Shown piece after piece: positions 47,631 through 60,329 of a stretch of DNA of 64,000 nucleotides. The notes beneath the pieces are model-generated. The model was not told the DNA's origin and did no database searches. It saw nothing but the letters and a program-made list of their open reading frames with translations. Both the position numbers and the translations under genes were made by a program. The number at the start of each line of letters is the position of its first letter. The first letter of the stretch is position 1. Source of the stretch: Owenia fusiformis (taxonomy: Eukaryota > Annelida > Polychaeta > Sabellida > Oweniidae); the NCBI GenBank assembly GCA_903813345.2, contig CAIIXF020000003.1:8561912-8625911 (forward strand). The letters are read 5' to 3'.

Positions 47631-50181
47631 TACTCCCCCCTCTACCCTACTTGACTAAAGTTTTATGTTATTTTATATATATATAACTACTGAACAAAAA
47701 CCATCAATCCTTAAAAGACATTACGTATTGGATATTCGGAGTCGTTGCTTGCAATGCACGGAGACCAAGACAGTTATCGTACAATTATTTTACAGAACTT
47801 TTCCTATGTGGCTGACATAACAACCAAAAAAATACATTACATGGTCAGCTCAGCTGTTGAGTCGGTTGACATCTTTTGTCTCATGATGCTGACATCATCT
47901 AATGTATTATTTTATTAATCATATATTACTATATACTGCATGCAAAGTTGAATATATATGTATATATGTTGAGTATGAATTGATACATTGTATATATATT
48001 TTAAAGCATTATTATTGTCTCCCATATAAATGAAGAACTAAGAAAGGCACTAAATAGTTTTTATTTGTATTATTAATACAATAGTTATTTAATAGAATAA
48101 AAACAACTAGGAACAATGTTCCTTTACATTACAAGGCAATTGATTATTTCCAGTATTTGTTCTGGTTGATTTAAGATAAGAGCTACGTGCGAAATTATGA
48201 AAACAAATCATATCAAATTGGTACTGGAAATAACCACACTGAAAGAATATGGTAAATAAGAATTGAGCCCGCATTTAGGCCATATTTAGACGAACGTAGC
48301 TATGTCCAGACAATGAACTTTCTTAAGACATTATTCGTTGGGCCGTACTCTAATCAACCCAACCATGAAGTCAAGGTCCAAGGCCATTGTGAACTGTAGC
48401 AGCAGTGATCAACCTGATCACGACATCGTCATCCGCCATGGATCCATCAAAGTTCTAGCCACAAAACACTGTGGACTAGACGATGTATATATAATGTAAC
48501 GATTGGTGACGCTATCTCTGGAGTCTAACAAAATTCGTGACATTATCACTCATACGCAGTGTTTTGTGTTGAGAATATAGTGTGTATATCCCCAATTGAT
48601 GATCACCCAGTTATGGACACTAGAGACGTCAGTTTGTGGCTCTCTGTAGTCTAGCAGAACAACTGTATCGTCCTGCCGCGAGGCGTGGACGACGCCAGGA
48701 TCACATGAAAAATAGAAATGTGTTAAGGCATTAAGTTAAGCGAGTCAATATCCCCTTTTTTTAAGCAACAGTCTAGAACAAACGCTCAATTTCTTCCTCA
48801 AAGAATACTTTATTTTTATTTATTCAGAAATTTTTGGGCAATCTGTGGAACGTTGATAGATTAATCTTACATCGTTTATTAATAATTACTGACGTTAATA
48901 TTAGGAGTTTTTAAAAGTAATCATCTGTCCGGATCAAGCTGACATTATAACCCTTAACTTTGTTTTCGACTGTTAATTCACTTACCGTCTTCTTTCATGG
49001 AAAGAGTAGACAAAAAGAACACCACCCCTGTTTGGGGTGCTCTTTTCAAAGAAGATTTGGGACCAACACGTCCCCAAGAGAAAAGAAAGAAAGCGAAAAG
49101 TTCATTCCACTTTCAAAAAAAAAACTTCGTCTGGGACCATATATTTAAATTCTCTCCACAAAAGGAATCAGTCGAATCTAGTAAGGGTTCTCATGCACAG
49201 TCTCTTTCCGGGAACAGATAGGACATAATGAATTAAAACACACAAACTTTAATGCTCCCTAACTATTTATTTAACTTAACCTTTTATCCTGTATCAGTAT
49301 GTGGACAATAGTAAACATTGTAATTCAAGTTGCACTTCAAACAAGCAGTATCTTACTGGTGACTATATAAACTTATGGACCCTAGTTCATTTTGGTGAAT
49401 TAAGCTTATCAACATCAATCCAAATATTGTTGTTATTGTTCATTATTTATGTTGTTTTTAAACAAAACTAAAAAAAAACTTAATATATAAGACTTTACCT
49501 AAAGATCTTTTTTTTAACAGGCTCTCTACATGCAGGAGTTTAGTCTAACTAATTAGTTGAGAAATACTCTATAAACAGCCAATAGATGTCTAGCCAGTTT
49601 CAAGAAAAGAATCTTAGACCTTAAGGCAGTTCCCCGTTGAACAAACATATAAAACATCACATTTAAACCATAATTTTAGCATCATAAGGCGACCATTTCT
49701 GTTTCCCCGTTCATTCAGAAAATTAACAACAAAACGGCTAGAATGGACTGGGAAACAGGCCATGACAGAAATGAAGAATACCACTGTTTGGGAAGAAGTC
49801 ATGCCCTGAAGTAATGATCACATACGGGAAGGTAACGTTTGGGACTACAGTAATCTGCATTTTTTAAAAAAAAACTCTGAGAATTTGTTTCCAACAATCA
49901 CCTACCTTACATTTGACAGTTAGAGGACCCGTCTAGTTATTTATTCCCTTGGGGAACGACAACATGCGGAAACAACAGCCCTAATGTAGAAGATCAGGGA
50001 AACGAAAGAATTTTAATGGTCTTGGCATTTCCCTTCAACACACGAGTCAAAGCTAACATTTTGTATGATCTGGTCACACCGAGTTGTTCTTAATCTGATG
50101 TTCCAGTTCCAAGGAGTGACTGGGCGTGTTTTAACTCTCTGACAACATATTTTATTCTGATAAAGATTTACACATTAATTA

Positions 50182-50739
50182 TTTATTTATTTATGCTTAT
50201 TTAATCATCTCTTAACAACAGGCACTAGTGACAATAAACGGGTGACACAAAATTTGTATATTCCCGTTGTCATGAAACAGCAAGCGACTTTTATAACAGA
50301 AAAAGTGACGTTTTCTGTTTAGGTATATACGGGGACCTCATGTTGCTAAAATAAGGTCCTTTACGCATTGGCATTTGAAGAATTAGAACAATATAGTATT
50401 AGAAGGAAATGATCTGACTGGGTCATTAAGAACTGTTCCATGTGGAATTATTCCCATAAACTAAAAAGATATAGCCGAGTTTTAAGTATGGGCTGGACTG
50501 CATCTTTAAACAATTGGTTAAGGAGGGATGCCCATAGTTCTAGAGATTTTTGCATTAACAGCCGTAACATGGCGCTTCCAATTTAAGTTCTGATCACTTG
50601 TTATACCTAGAAATTTTATGTGATCAACTTGTTGAAGCTTCTTTTTATTTAGAAAACTGCTTAAAGCATTTAGATTATATCTTTGTTTGAGTTGAAGTAA
50701 ATATAAAATATTTTGTATGTTAATAACCAATGACATCAA
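50182..50739 (-). mobile_element. 5'-truncated non-LTR retrotransposon
   Basis: The minus strand reads KKLQQVDHIKFLGITSDQNL then NWKRHVTAVNAKISRTMGI. This is the IKFLGIxxDxxLxWxxH...KIS block found after the RT active site in LINE proteins. It ends on the left in an AATA-rich tail (near 50182). It interrupts block B where copy 1 is continuous (about 20805), with TTAAT-type sequence on both sides that could be a target-site duplication. Confidence 0.7.
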
Positions 50740-51114
50740 TTCACCATTCTGATTAATTAGTTTGGCATATGTTTACCTATCATAATGAATACAATTATTT
50801 ATGTAGTAGTGAATAATAAAATTGAAATTGTTGAAATAAAGTACTTAAAATAATGTTTCTTTAAACTAGTTATAACTTAAGTTAAATGGTAATTTGTCGT
50901 TTATGTTGAACTAGTGTTAATATAGATAATTTCCCAATTTTGGGGCGCAGTGGCTGGGTGCCGACCGGACCAGCAGGTGTCCGGTAGAGTGGACAAGAGG
51001 AAGCAAAAAAAACCAATAACAATAATCATACTCGGGAAAATCAATCAGAGAGTCCAAAAATAATCAATAACAATAATAAAGCTCAGGGGAATAGTGAAAT
51101 GTTTTTAGGAACTT

Positions 51115-51630
51115 ATGGGGAATACCTTCAGTCCAAATGTTGGAAACATTAACTCCAACTCAAAACGACCGAAATTATCCACGTCCCTTTTGGCGAAGTT
51201 TGGTGCTGTTAAGCAGGTCACAAACCAATCAGAAGGGCCTAAATTAATCAATAATAATAATAATAATGAACCTCAGGTGCAGTGTACTGAAGGGACTTAC
51301 TGGGAATACCTTCAGTCCAAAACTCAAAGGAAGGCACTCTTGTCTAGGAATGAGAAACTCCCAGAGAAAGTAGACAGTAAAGTTAAACAAACGGCTAAGA
51401 AGACGTCCAGTGTAATGGACAAGATAGGTCTTAGTGTAACACTGAACCATAGTCAGCTGCTACCGAAGACGACATGGCTGATGTCCTTCTTACGATTGGT
51501 TATGCCACGATATTATGTCAGAGAAGCAACAACAACAACGGATTGTAAGAACAATAACAGAGATTGTCAACATTTTTTTAGAACAATTAATAGAGCAACA
51601 ATACAGATCGTGCATATGGTTGAATCATAA
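51115..51630 (+). CDS. Block B unknown 171-residue frame
   Basis: A plus-strand frame from ATG 51115 to TAA reads NSNSKRPKLSTSLLAKFGAV, an Asn tract (INNNNNNEP), GTYWEYLQSKTQRKALLSRN, KLPEKVDSKVKQTAKKTSSV, LSVTLNHSQLLP. The Lys/Ser/Asn-rich first half looks disordered. The GTYxEYLQSK region also occurs just upstream (about 51110) and in copy 1 (21146), suggesting an exon repeated locally. No domain is recognised. It lies about 460 bp upstream of a Piwi-type exon on the same strand. Confidence 0.4.
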   Translation: MGNTFSPNVGNINSNSKRPKLSTSLLAKFGAVKQVTNQSEGPKLINNNNNNEPQVQCTEGTYWEYLQSKTQRKALLSRNEKLPEKVDSKVKQTAKKTSSVMDKIGLSVTLNHSQLLPKTTWLMSFLRLVMPRYYVREATTTTDCKNNNRDCQHFFRTINRATIQIVHMVES

Positions 51631-52090
51631 ACTAATGTATATGTCCATTCATTTTAAATCCTTAATGTGTGAATTATTAGTGAAAAATATGCCTGTGTCC
51701 AAGAAGGCAAGTAGATTAGCTGTTAAAGACTAGATTTATAGATAATTAGTGAATAAACACATACCCACTTGCTGTGAAGAGGTGACGATTTAAACAATTT
51801 ATTACACAGCTGATATGGTTTGGTTAAACAACAATTTAAATTGACTTAAGGCCACAAGTTTTATCAGACCTTTTTTTCTTACAATATTGTATTTCTACTA
51901 AATAAATTCAATATAGATTTTAACATGTTGAAGTTGATTTGTCATATTCTATAAAAAGTAAAAATGAATGTATTCCTGTACTTGTATTGTACATACTTTT
52001 TGCTAATATATGTATGCTTATGTTATAAATTCTTTTTTTTAAATCACGCAATTTTAATTAAATAAATAAAACAAACAAATATCTAGGCAA

Positions 52091-52345
52091 ATTGCAGCCA
52101 CCCAGACAGGCTCCCAGAATGCACACCGGGCGTCCCTGCCGCACAGGAGAGGAAGTCTCGAATGATATATGCGCTGGAAAGAGAAGAGGGGCCAGCAGTT
52201 GAGATGAAGGGAACATCTGGCGAACCGATACACTTGGCCACAATCGTTGACGCCAGAGATGTTTCAATACCATGTTTCGTTCGAACCAAATATAGACTCG
52301 AGAAACATAAGGTTTAAACTCCTAAATCATTTTGTACAGGAAGAG
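52091..52345 (+). pseudogene. Piwi-type N-terminal exon, copy in B', frameshifted
   Basis: The plus strand reads RMIYALEREEGPAVEMKGTS then GEPIHLAT. A 17-bp deletion relative to copy 1 near 52240 shifts the frame. The second half is recovered in another frame (SLTPEMFQYHVSFEPNIDSR, IRFKLLNHFVQ). Its 3' end resembles the partial duplicate at 22336 more than the first exon there, consistent with a fusion of the two. Confidence 0.65.
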
Positions 52346-54393
52346 CATTTACCCATCACCACGTTCTGTCATCCAAATGAGCTTAGAAAATGTAATATTG
52401 AGATTTAGAGAATTAAATAGTCTTTTATTTATGTAACTTTTGATGTCATTATACTCATAATTGATGCATTTATACTTATAATTGAACATATATGAGAGAG
52501 AAGAAATACTTGATGGTTGAAAGTTAAAGCTGAATATCAGCAGTTAAGATTTTGTTGCTATGAGAGCCAATTAAACATATTTTAATGTACATCAACTTTA
52601 AAACACAAATAATAGATTGAGTGTGTGTTTCACTTGCCAGAGAGCATTACTACTTCAGGTGAAACGCACGAAGTCAATCATGTAGTTAACTTTAATTATT
52701 ATAAAATGTATACATGAGTATTAATTCAATGAAAATTTATCTAATTTGAAAGCAGTTGAAGCGCAAGATTTTGGGAAATGTTTATCTAAACATCCCCTCT
52801 ATACATTAGGAAAAAAAATACAAACTTCAACCATGTGTTGTTGTTGAGGTTGTCTCATGATGCGAGGAATAATGCGGAATCATAAGAGGATATATTACTG
52901 AATTTGGTGACGCTTCCTGTGATCATACTTTGATGATATGTTTCGTCAATTCAATCATTGTGTTGATTCTAGTTTCTTCTAAGTACTATTGCTGTTTATT
53001 AAATGAGAAAATTGGAGAATAAACAAACGAGGAACAATTTCTGCAATTTAATGAGCAATGTGGTCAACACCATCATCGCCTCAAACAATGAGAGTTGTCA
53101 GTAAATACTCTTGAAACCCAGAGCCCGGATGCGTCGTTAACCGAGGAGCTGTTGGCTATATAAAGAGAATAATGTTTAGGATTAGGTATCCTGGACACGA
53201 GTTAGTGGTCACAACACATTGGAACTCTGGCGACTGTCCAAGAGTACCACTGAAGCACTGTCATCCCATGTGCTATTGCAATGGATCAGTCAGATTTGTT
53301 TAAACAGTGTGCTAACCTTTGGTTTAATAAAGTGCCCTTGCATGGTTTAGGCTTTTTAGAAAAACTGGTTATAGAAATAAACCAGGTTCAAATAAGGGCC
53401 TAGCGATTACCAGTCCTTCGGTTGATATACCTATATTTATTAAAATTAAAGCTCTCGTTAGATATTGATATATATAATAGCAATTTCATTGTCATGATAT
53501 CTATAAAAATATAGATATGGTTCTGAGCCCGGTTCAGCACAGCATAGAATTATATAAAAAGAGTTGTTATGTTTTAATTCTGTTCTTAGAGAGTGAGTTC
53601 TGAGTTTGAGTCTTGCAATAAATTAAGATATATAATTGTAGCGTGAAAAATGATGTGGATCGCGTAATTTATGTCAACAGACTTCCTTTATTTAAATATA
53701 TAATTGTTGTCTTTTATCATTTTACCATTGTCTAATTGATTATATAATTTTAGTTTATGTGTTTTTTCGTTGTTTTACTCAAAGGAAAATATTTTTTTTT
53801 TAACTTATTTTCTACGTTTCTCTTCTTCTTTTTAGCGAACTCTCATTACTTTAAAATAATTAAATCGAGGGCACCACCCATTCCATTACCACCAAAATAA
53901 CAGAGATGAAATTTCTGCTGAATTCAGCATGATATAATGAAAATTATATCTTGTAGTGGTTAATTCTGTTTTGGCGTTCCATGGATCGAATTTGGGTCTC
54001 ATAGGATGGACAATATTTGGGAAACAAAAACTAATAAGAATCAGAGGACGGCCATTTCGACGGACATTGATTTTAACAAGAAATGTCTGAAATGGAATGC
54101 TACCTGCATCATAAGGTTCTTCATTACATATATAATGCAATAAAGAAGAATATGATACCTGGTAAATGGCTGAACCAATGATAAGATCGGATGCCAGAAA
54201 TATCTGGAATGGAATGCTACCTGCATCATAAGGTTCTTTCCCGCCAATGGGGTTCAGTATTATATACAGAATTAGACTGACAAATAAGCACGGTTAAGAA
54301 GACAATGACAGCTTGATTTCTCATATCAAAGCTGTCAAGAACTAGACAACAAAAAAAATTAAGAAACCTGTCTACAAATAAATCAACTTAATT

Positions 54394-55240
54394 GTTCCAT
54401 TGTTTTGCAAAGATGGATTTGTGGATTATTCGTTCTTTCTTTTATACCTTCCTAATGCAAATTAATATGTTCAAGCACTTGAATTAATATGAATAGTTCT
54501 AACATTTTTAGTTTCATGACACAAAGTCTCTTACTCACTAATTTTAAATCCTGAATCCTTTCTATTTTCTTGATTAAACTATATTTATAAATGGATATTC
54601 TTGTTTCTTTGCATCAGCATCAGTGACGATTCAGATACAGTTATTCTCTCTATAGAATATGAGGAGTTTTACTGAAGTGGACATGAGCCAGTCTATTTCT
54701 TGGACAAACACGCCAATACAAGAGTCAGAGGGGCGTTTTATGTATGCCAGTCCATTGATAATTAGGTTTTAAGATGAGTACTGTTGAGGATGTTCATATG
54801 TGAGGGTAAATGCCGCATTGTGAAAGTAGGTATAACTTTGCTTTAGGAGTTTTTTATTGGTTAATGTGGCCATTGTGATTTTGACGTGTATGTTTTTAGA
54901 TTAGAATTTGATAACCATATTAATTTTAAACTTAGATTTCTAACTTGATTTAATTAAATTTAACTTTCTAATCCTGATAAATTTTATTATAACCTATAGC
55001 TTTACAAACAAATAACGTAAGATAGTTGTTGCCAACAAACAAACTCTGGCGAACAATTCTTTTAGACAAAATTAAGAAAGTGACAGTTCTAATTTCCTTA
55101 TTAGAACTGCCGTGTCTAGCCCCTGCCTTATTTATAAAACGCCAGACACCGTGGAAAAGCTCCAAATTATTATGTAAGAACACGTCTCTTTTACAATAAC
55201 ACAAGTAATATATCATAATCTAGCACCTTCAAAGGATAAC
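54394..55240. other. Extra sequence at the B'/A'' junction
   Basis: About 850 bp with no counterpart at the B/A' junction. It holds a segment shared with 44161-44222 and one shared with 47.33 kb. No gene seen. Confidence 0.5.
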
Positions 55241-55292
55241 ATGGACAACATAGATTCCAATGGATTAATAATGAAAAATAAATAATACTTAC

Positions 55293-56182
55293 ACATATAG
55301 ATTGTCTGGTGAAGTTTTCACAGTTTCATCTGTGACACTAAATGTCATCATATGTTCTGCAAATATATACTCGTACATGGGGATTAAATACCTTGCCTTC
55401 TCAGAATATTCCATAAGTTGAGTAATTGCTCCTGCAATCTCTTTTGCAAGATACTATATTTGAAACGGACAACATAGTGATATTTGATATTATATCAAAG
55501 ATTCTAATGGATTATTAATGAAAAATAAATAATACTTACACATATAGATTGTCTGGTGAAGTTTTCACAGTTTCATCTGTGACGCTAAATGTCATCATAT
55601 GTTTTGCAAATATATACTCGTACATGGGGATGAAACACCTTGCCTTTTCAGGATATTCCATAAGTTGAGTAATTGCTCCTGCAATCATTTCTGCAAGATA
55701 CTATCTTTGAAACAGAAAACATAGTGATATTTGATATTATATCAAAGATTCTAATGGACTAATAATGAAAAATAAATAATACTTATACATATAGCTTGTC
55801 TGATGAAGTTTTCACAGTTTCAAATGTGACGCTAAAAGTCATCATATGTTCTGCAAATATATACTTGTACATAGGGATTATACACCTTGTCTTTTCATGA
55901 TATTCCATAAGTTTAGTTATTGCTCCTGCAATCATTTCTGCAAGATACTATCTTTGAAACGGACAACATAGTGATATTTGATATTATATCAAAGATTCTA
56001 ATGGATTAATAATGAAAAATAAATAATACTTACACATATTGATTGTCTGGTGAAGTATTCAGTTTCATCTAAGACGCTAAATGTCATCATATGTTCTGCA
56101 AATATATACTCGTACATTGGGATTAAACACCTTGCCTTCTCAGGATATTCCATAAGTTGAGTAATTGCTCCTGCAATCTCTT
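55293..56182 (-). repeat. Tandem exon array, copy 3 (four units)
   Basis: Units lie at 55293 to about 55443, 55540-55690, 55787-55937 and 56034-56182 on the minus strand. Unit 3 has lost its donor (ATAAGT for GTAAGT). Unit 1 has lost its CAG acceptor. Unit 4 carries the 2-nt deletion seen in all units of copy 1. Only unit 2 looks fully intact (151 nt). Confidence 0.6.
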
Positions 56183-56979
56183 CTGCAAGATACTATCTTG
56201 GAAACGGACAACATAGTGATATTCGATCAAAGAACCCATCTTTTCTGACTGCAACTGTAGGTCTTCTAGAACATGTTCTACTTTGTTGAAACTAATGGTC
56301 GACACACATCATTTTCTTGATTGTAACGTTTTTGTTGTCATTGCTTGATTTTGCTATATTCTGTTCTACACCATATATATCACAGTGTTGGACAGGTAAA
56401 GGTTTGGTCAGGGAGAGCCTAAGGGTTTACTTCCTTTGATCCCCCTTCTTGAACACTACACCACCTGTAAAATAGGTTCATTATGAAACTCAACAAAACC
56501 AATTTAGATATGAGGGTCTATTTGACTACTTTATGAGAGTATTGACTTGTTTATGAGATTCTATTGGCTTGTTTATGAGAGTCTTGACTTGTTTATTTAA
56601 AGCTGCATTGCCTGAAATGTTCATAACACATCTATTGTATTGTCTGCAAATATGAAGCGGTCTTCTGTGACTCCTTTGGACACCTTTTCCTTACTGACCC
56701 TTGACCCAAATAAAACAAAAAAACACGAAAATGTAAATAGTCAACTAAATGCACAGATTATGATAGAATTACGATATGACACTTGGTATAAAGATTAAAG
56801 AGGGTTAGAAGTACACTTGTGTGACAGCCCTGAGTTAAGTTAAGTTAAACTTATGATATACGATCATCACATTACAGCCCCTTTTGAGAAAGGATACCTC
56901 CCATGGACATACACTGAAACACCAACACACCTGTACAATATTTAGTTAAAGTTTAGCTAAAAGTTACTCTCACCAAAGA

Positions 56980-57174
56980 TCAACAGTTAGGGCAGGATAG
57001 TTGTCCTGCATGAGTTCAGTTATTATTGTTTGTAATGTCTGCTATCACCGCTTTTGCTACAACAGTGCGAGTGTTTGTGGACAAGTCAAGCGCATTGTTA
57101 AACAAGGCTGGCATCACAATTTGATTAGTTGGCACAAGAGATGGAGGTTTATCTTTCTCACATGGCGCAACATT
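56980..57174 (-). pseudogene. Cys-ended exon, copy 3
   Basis: The minus-strand frame NVAPCEKDKPPSLVPTNQIV ... SCPNC ends in TGA. A base difference gives an in-frame change near the NNNN stretch. Equivalent to 3923-4117. Confidence 0.4.
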
Positions 57175-57939
57175 CTTGCATTATATATTAAATCTTTTAT
57201 TTACAATGAGATTGAATTGTCTACAACAAACAGACCTTCATTAATGAAACTATATATCTTTGAAGTTAGTTAATAATACATGAAGGTATATCCGATGACT
57301 GCCAAATAACGAAGCCATACATGGCTTGGTGTTATAATAAACTTTTCGAGCTGGAGTGTTGTAAATAACTAGACTTGTCCCTTAAACTCCTTAATTTTTG
57401 ATATTTCTCTCTCTGTGTCTCCTCTAACCTAGCACTGAGGGTGGGATAATAATATCATATAATTGTTGATTCTGTATATTGTTACTCTCTCATGAGTATA
57501 TGATATATTCAATCGTTCCCTTCAGTAAATCATGAATATATCATATACTCACTTGACTCTAAACATGATATACAAAATCAACCATTATATAACCTTATAA
57601 TATATGTTTTATGTATATTACGGGCTGATTATCTTTAATGTATGTTCAGAAACATTTTACAACTTTGCAGTGTCCTCGTCATTTTTTTTAAACATTGGTG
57701 CCGTCAATTTCCTCACGTCATTGACATCACACATGTGTGCAATTCTCTGAGTGCAATATATGATGTGCACGCCATGGATTACTGCGAAAAATATGTCATT
57801 TTGCCAATGTAAAAGTATGCATATGACCTTGAAAGAAAGGACTGTCGTAATATGGATGATGATTTACATACACATAGCATAAAAGCGCTAATACCCCCTT
57901 TGTTAAGTTCCATTCATATGGGATAACAATTGCTCTTAC

Positions 57940-58481
57940 CTTTTGTTTTGTCCTCTGTTATCACACCATTCACTGTTGGTTGTTTTTGCTCTATTTCCAA
58001 CATTCTGACGATTTCAATAGGAATGGCTAACTCTATGGTGGTGTTTTTCCCATTTGACAGTTTGTGTAATCCAGCAAACATCCACTGTCTTTTGCATTTC
58101 AGCAGGTATTGATTGACTTGTACATCAGATGCAAGAAAAGCTCATATTCGCTTAATGTACTTTTGCCACCAGATATATTGGCTGTTGTCCCTTTGATCAC
58201 TGTATAATGGTTGTAAGAAACTTTTGTTGCGTTCTATTCCATCGACATTTAATTTCTCGAAATTTGCTTTCTGCAGAACTGGTTCCCCTTTTGGAAGCAT
58301 TTTCAAAATGAAAGGAGCCTCAACCCACGGTTGCGTATGGAGCCCCTTATAGAGTAAATTGACGCCGTTTGACGTCTTAATAAACTTAAAATGCAAGGGT
58401 TTGGTGTGATGTTTTATTTCATAAAGGTGTGGTTCTATCAGCAGGTTTTGTTTCACTAGTTCATCTAATGACTTAATGACT
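57940..58481 (-). pseudogene. Large block A exon with in-frame TGA, copy 3
   Basis: This is the best-kept copy, 542 nt between TGTTTTAG and GTAAG. The frame is open on both sides of TGA 58142-58144. Before it: KPLHFKFIKTSNGVNLLYKG, LPKGEPVLQKANFEKLNVDG, WWQKYIKRI. After it: AFLASDVQVNQYLLKCKRQW, MFAGLHKLSNGKNTTIELAI, EIVRMLEIEQKQPTVNG. A single codon is all that prevents about 180 continuous residues. A CGA (Arg) to TGA change would explain it. Confidence 0.6.
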
Positions 58482-59900
58482 CTAAAACATGTTAACATTC
58501 TCTATTTAATTCATCCTATAAGAATATTAAAAGAAGATATGACATAAGATGGAATATAGTTTTCAAGCTGATGTTATAATTGTTTTACTACATGCTCGTA
58601 TTTAGCATTATTTTTGCAACTCAAGGAGTAATTTTTTTTTCTTGAGCCTTTATTTTCCATTTATTGTACTTTGAATCTCAACTCAGGCTATCCTCCTCAT
58701 GCAATACCTTCAGAGTGGCAAGGGTATGATTACCCCCTATGATCTCTATAATGCAGTCACCCTGCTATACTGATGCCGGCAAAACTGCCAATATGACAAT
58801 AATATATGTAAAATCAGCATCTGGTCTTGTTTTTTAGTGTTAACAAGTTACAATTCATTTTATCTGGGTATATGTTTCTGATGAACTCCTTAGTCTTGTG
58901 AGGAAAACTCATGGCTGTTATTAGAAGAAAATAACATTCTCTAAGAGGCCCTTCTAAAACTAACAAATAAATTGCTGTGCACTCATCATAACCTGTGATG
59001 GTTCTGAGTGACATGTGATATGGTCAAAGATCATATTTATCAGAAGGGAGAATGGAAGCCCATAACAGCAAACATTTAGCTAGTGTCAAGTGGAACCTAT
59101 ATATCATTCAATACCCCTAATTTCCCCTCAATACAATATCAGGAACCTGTAAATCATTCAATACCAGCTAATTTCCCCTCAATACAACGTCAAGGGATGT
59201 TACATAGCAATATGGCAACACATTAAAATCATTGAATAAGATAACCAAAAAGGTTTACCACTTTTCTTACAATACTGGTAATGGCTATGGCATGGTAACT
59301 ATTCTTATTTTGTCCACACTCTTTCATTTGTCCCCCTTTTTACAACTGTCATCATTTAGAGAACGTGAATATCATTGAACATAAATTAATGTTTAGATTT
59401 AACTCCAAGGGAACCATCTTAAATATCCCCGCAATTTATATATCAATTATCTTATCTAAATAAACAACTGGGCCATGTCACAAGCGGCGACATGTACTGA
59501 GAAGAGAACTGACAAGCATGTGAAGAATGGCATTAATTTGGCTTCAGTATACATTAATCGAATCTATTAGATTTAGGAAACAATAATATTTATTGAATCA
59601 ATTTTTTTAATTGGTAAAAACATGTATATGTTTGTTCATTTAAATACATAATGTACAAATAATTAATGGAATTATGCTTGCGCTAAGGAAGACAATTAGA
59701 TTAGCTGCATCACACAAATACATGTATACGATTCATACATTTTAAATGTGAATGCCAGCACAAGGAACAGTGAAATTAATTAGCGAATGTAAATTATATA
59801 GATTATTACAATCGATAAAAAATAAAATAATATCAATGGATTGGAAAGAGATTTGATAAATTGTTTGTTTAAAAACATCTCCACTCAAATCCCCAGCGAG

Positions 59901-60113
59901 AAGCGACCCTCAGCGGCCATCAAGGCAGGCTCCAGGGACTCCCACTGGTCAGCCCCCTGCAAAAGAAAGGAAATCCAGAATGATGTATGTGCTGGAAAGG
60001 GAAGAAAGAAGCCAGCTGTTGAAATGAAGGGAACATCTGGCAAACCGATCCACCTGGCCACATTCTACACCAGAGTACAATCATTGACGCCAGAGATGTT
60101 GCATTATAAGAAA
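59901..60113 (+). pseudogene. Piwi-type N-terminal exon fragment inside A''
   Basis: The plus strand reads QAPGTPTGQPPAKERKSRMM, YVLERE, a small insertion that shifts frame, then PAVEMKGTSGKPIHLATFYT, RVQSLTPEM, and then breaks off into unrelated sequence. It shares its 5' flank with the A' copy at 30.0-30.2 kb. Confidence 0.6.
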
Positions 60114-60123
60114 TAAACCAGGA

Positions 60124-60324
60124 TTGACAAATCAGATAAAAGAATACAAGAAATTCGGGGAGGTACCATTGAATGTAGGTTTGCACCCTTTTTATACTCT
60201 AGTGGTTCCAATTCTTACATATGGTTGTGAAATTTGGCAGTCTGTCAAACAGATGAACGATATTAAAAAAACATGCATCTACATTGTTGAAGTTAATTAC
60301 TGGGAAAGAATTCCTTACCTGTAA
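60124..60324 (+). mobile_element. Non-LTR reverse-transcriptase fragment
   Basis: The plus-strand frame contains LHPFYTLVVPILTYGCEIWQ. (L/F)xxLVxPILxYGCEIW is the conserved segment after the RT thumb in RTE/CR1/Jockey-type LINEs. Only about 60 residues are visible. It begins right where the Piwi exon fragment ends. Confidence 0.6.
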
Positions 60325-60329
60325 AGCAT

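Larger units (their letters stand above)
47636..54393. repeat. Segmental duplication block B, copy 2 (B')
   Basis: It matches 17652-25517. It carries a LINE piece at 50182-50739 not found in copy 1 and lacks the LINE C-terminus of copy 1 at 23.2-23.85 kb. From 47.64 to 50.18 kb and from 52.4 to 54.39 kb I see no gene. Confidence 0.85.
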
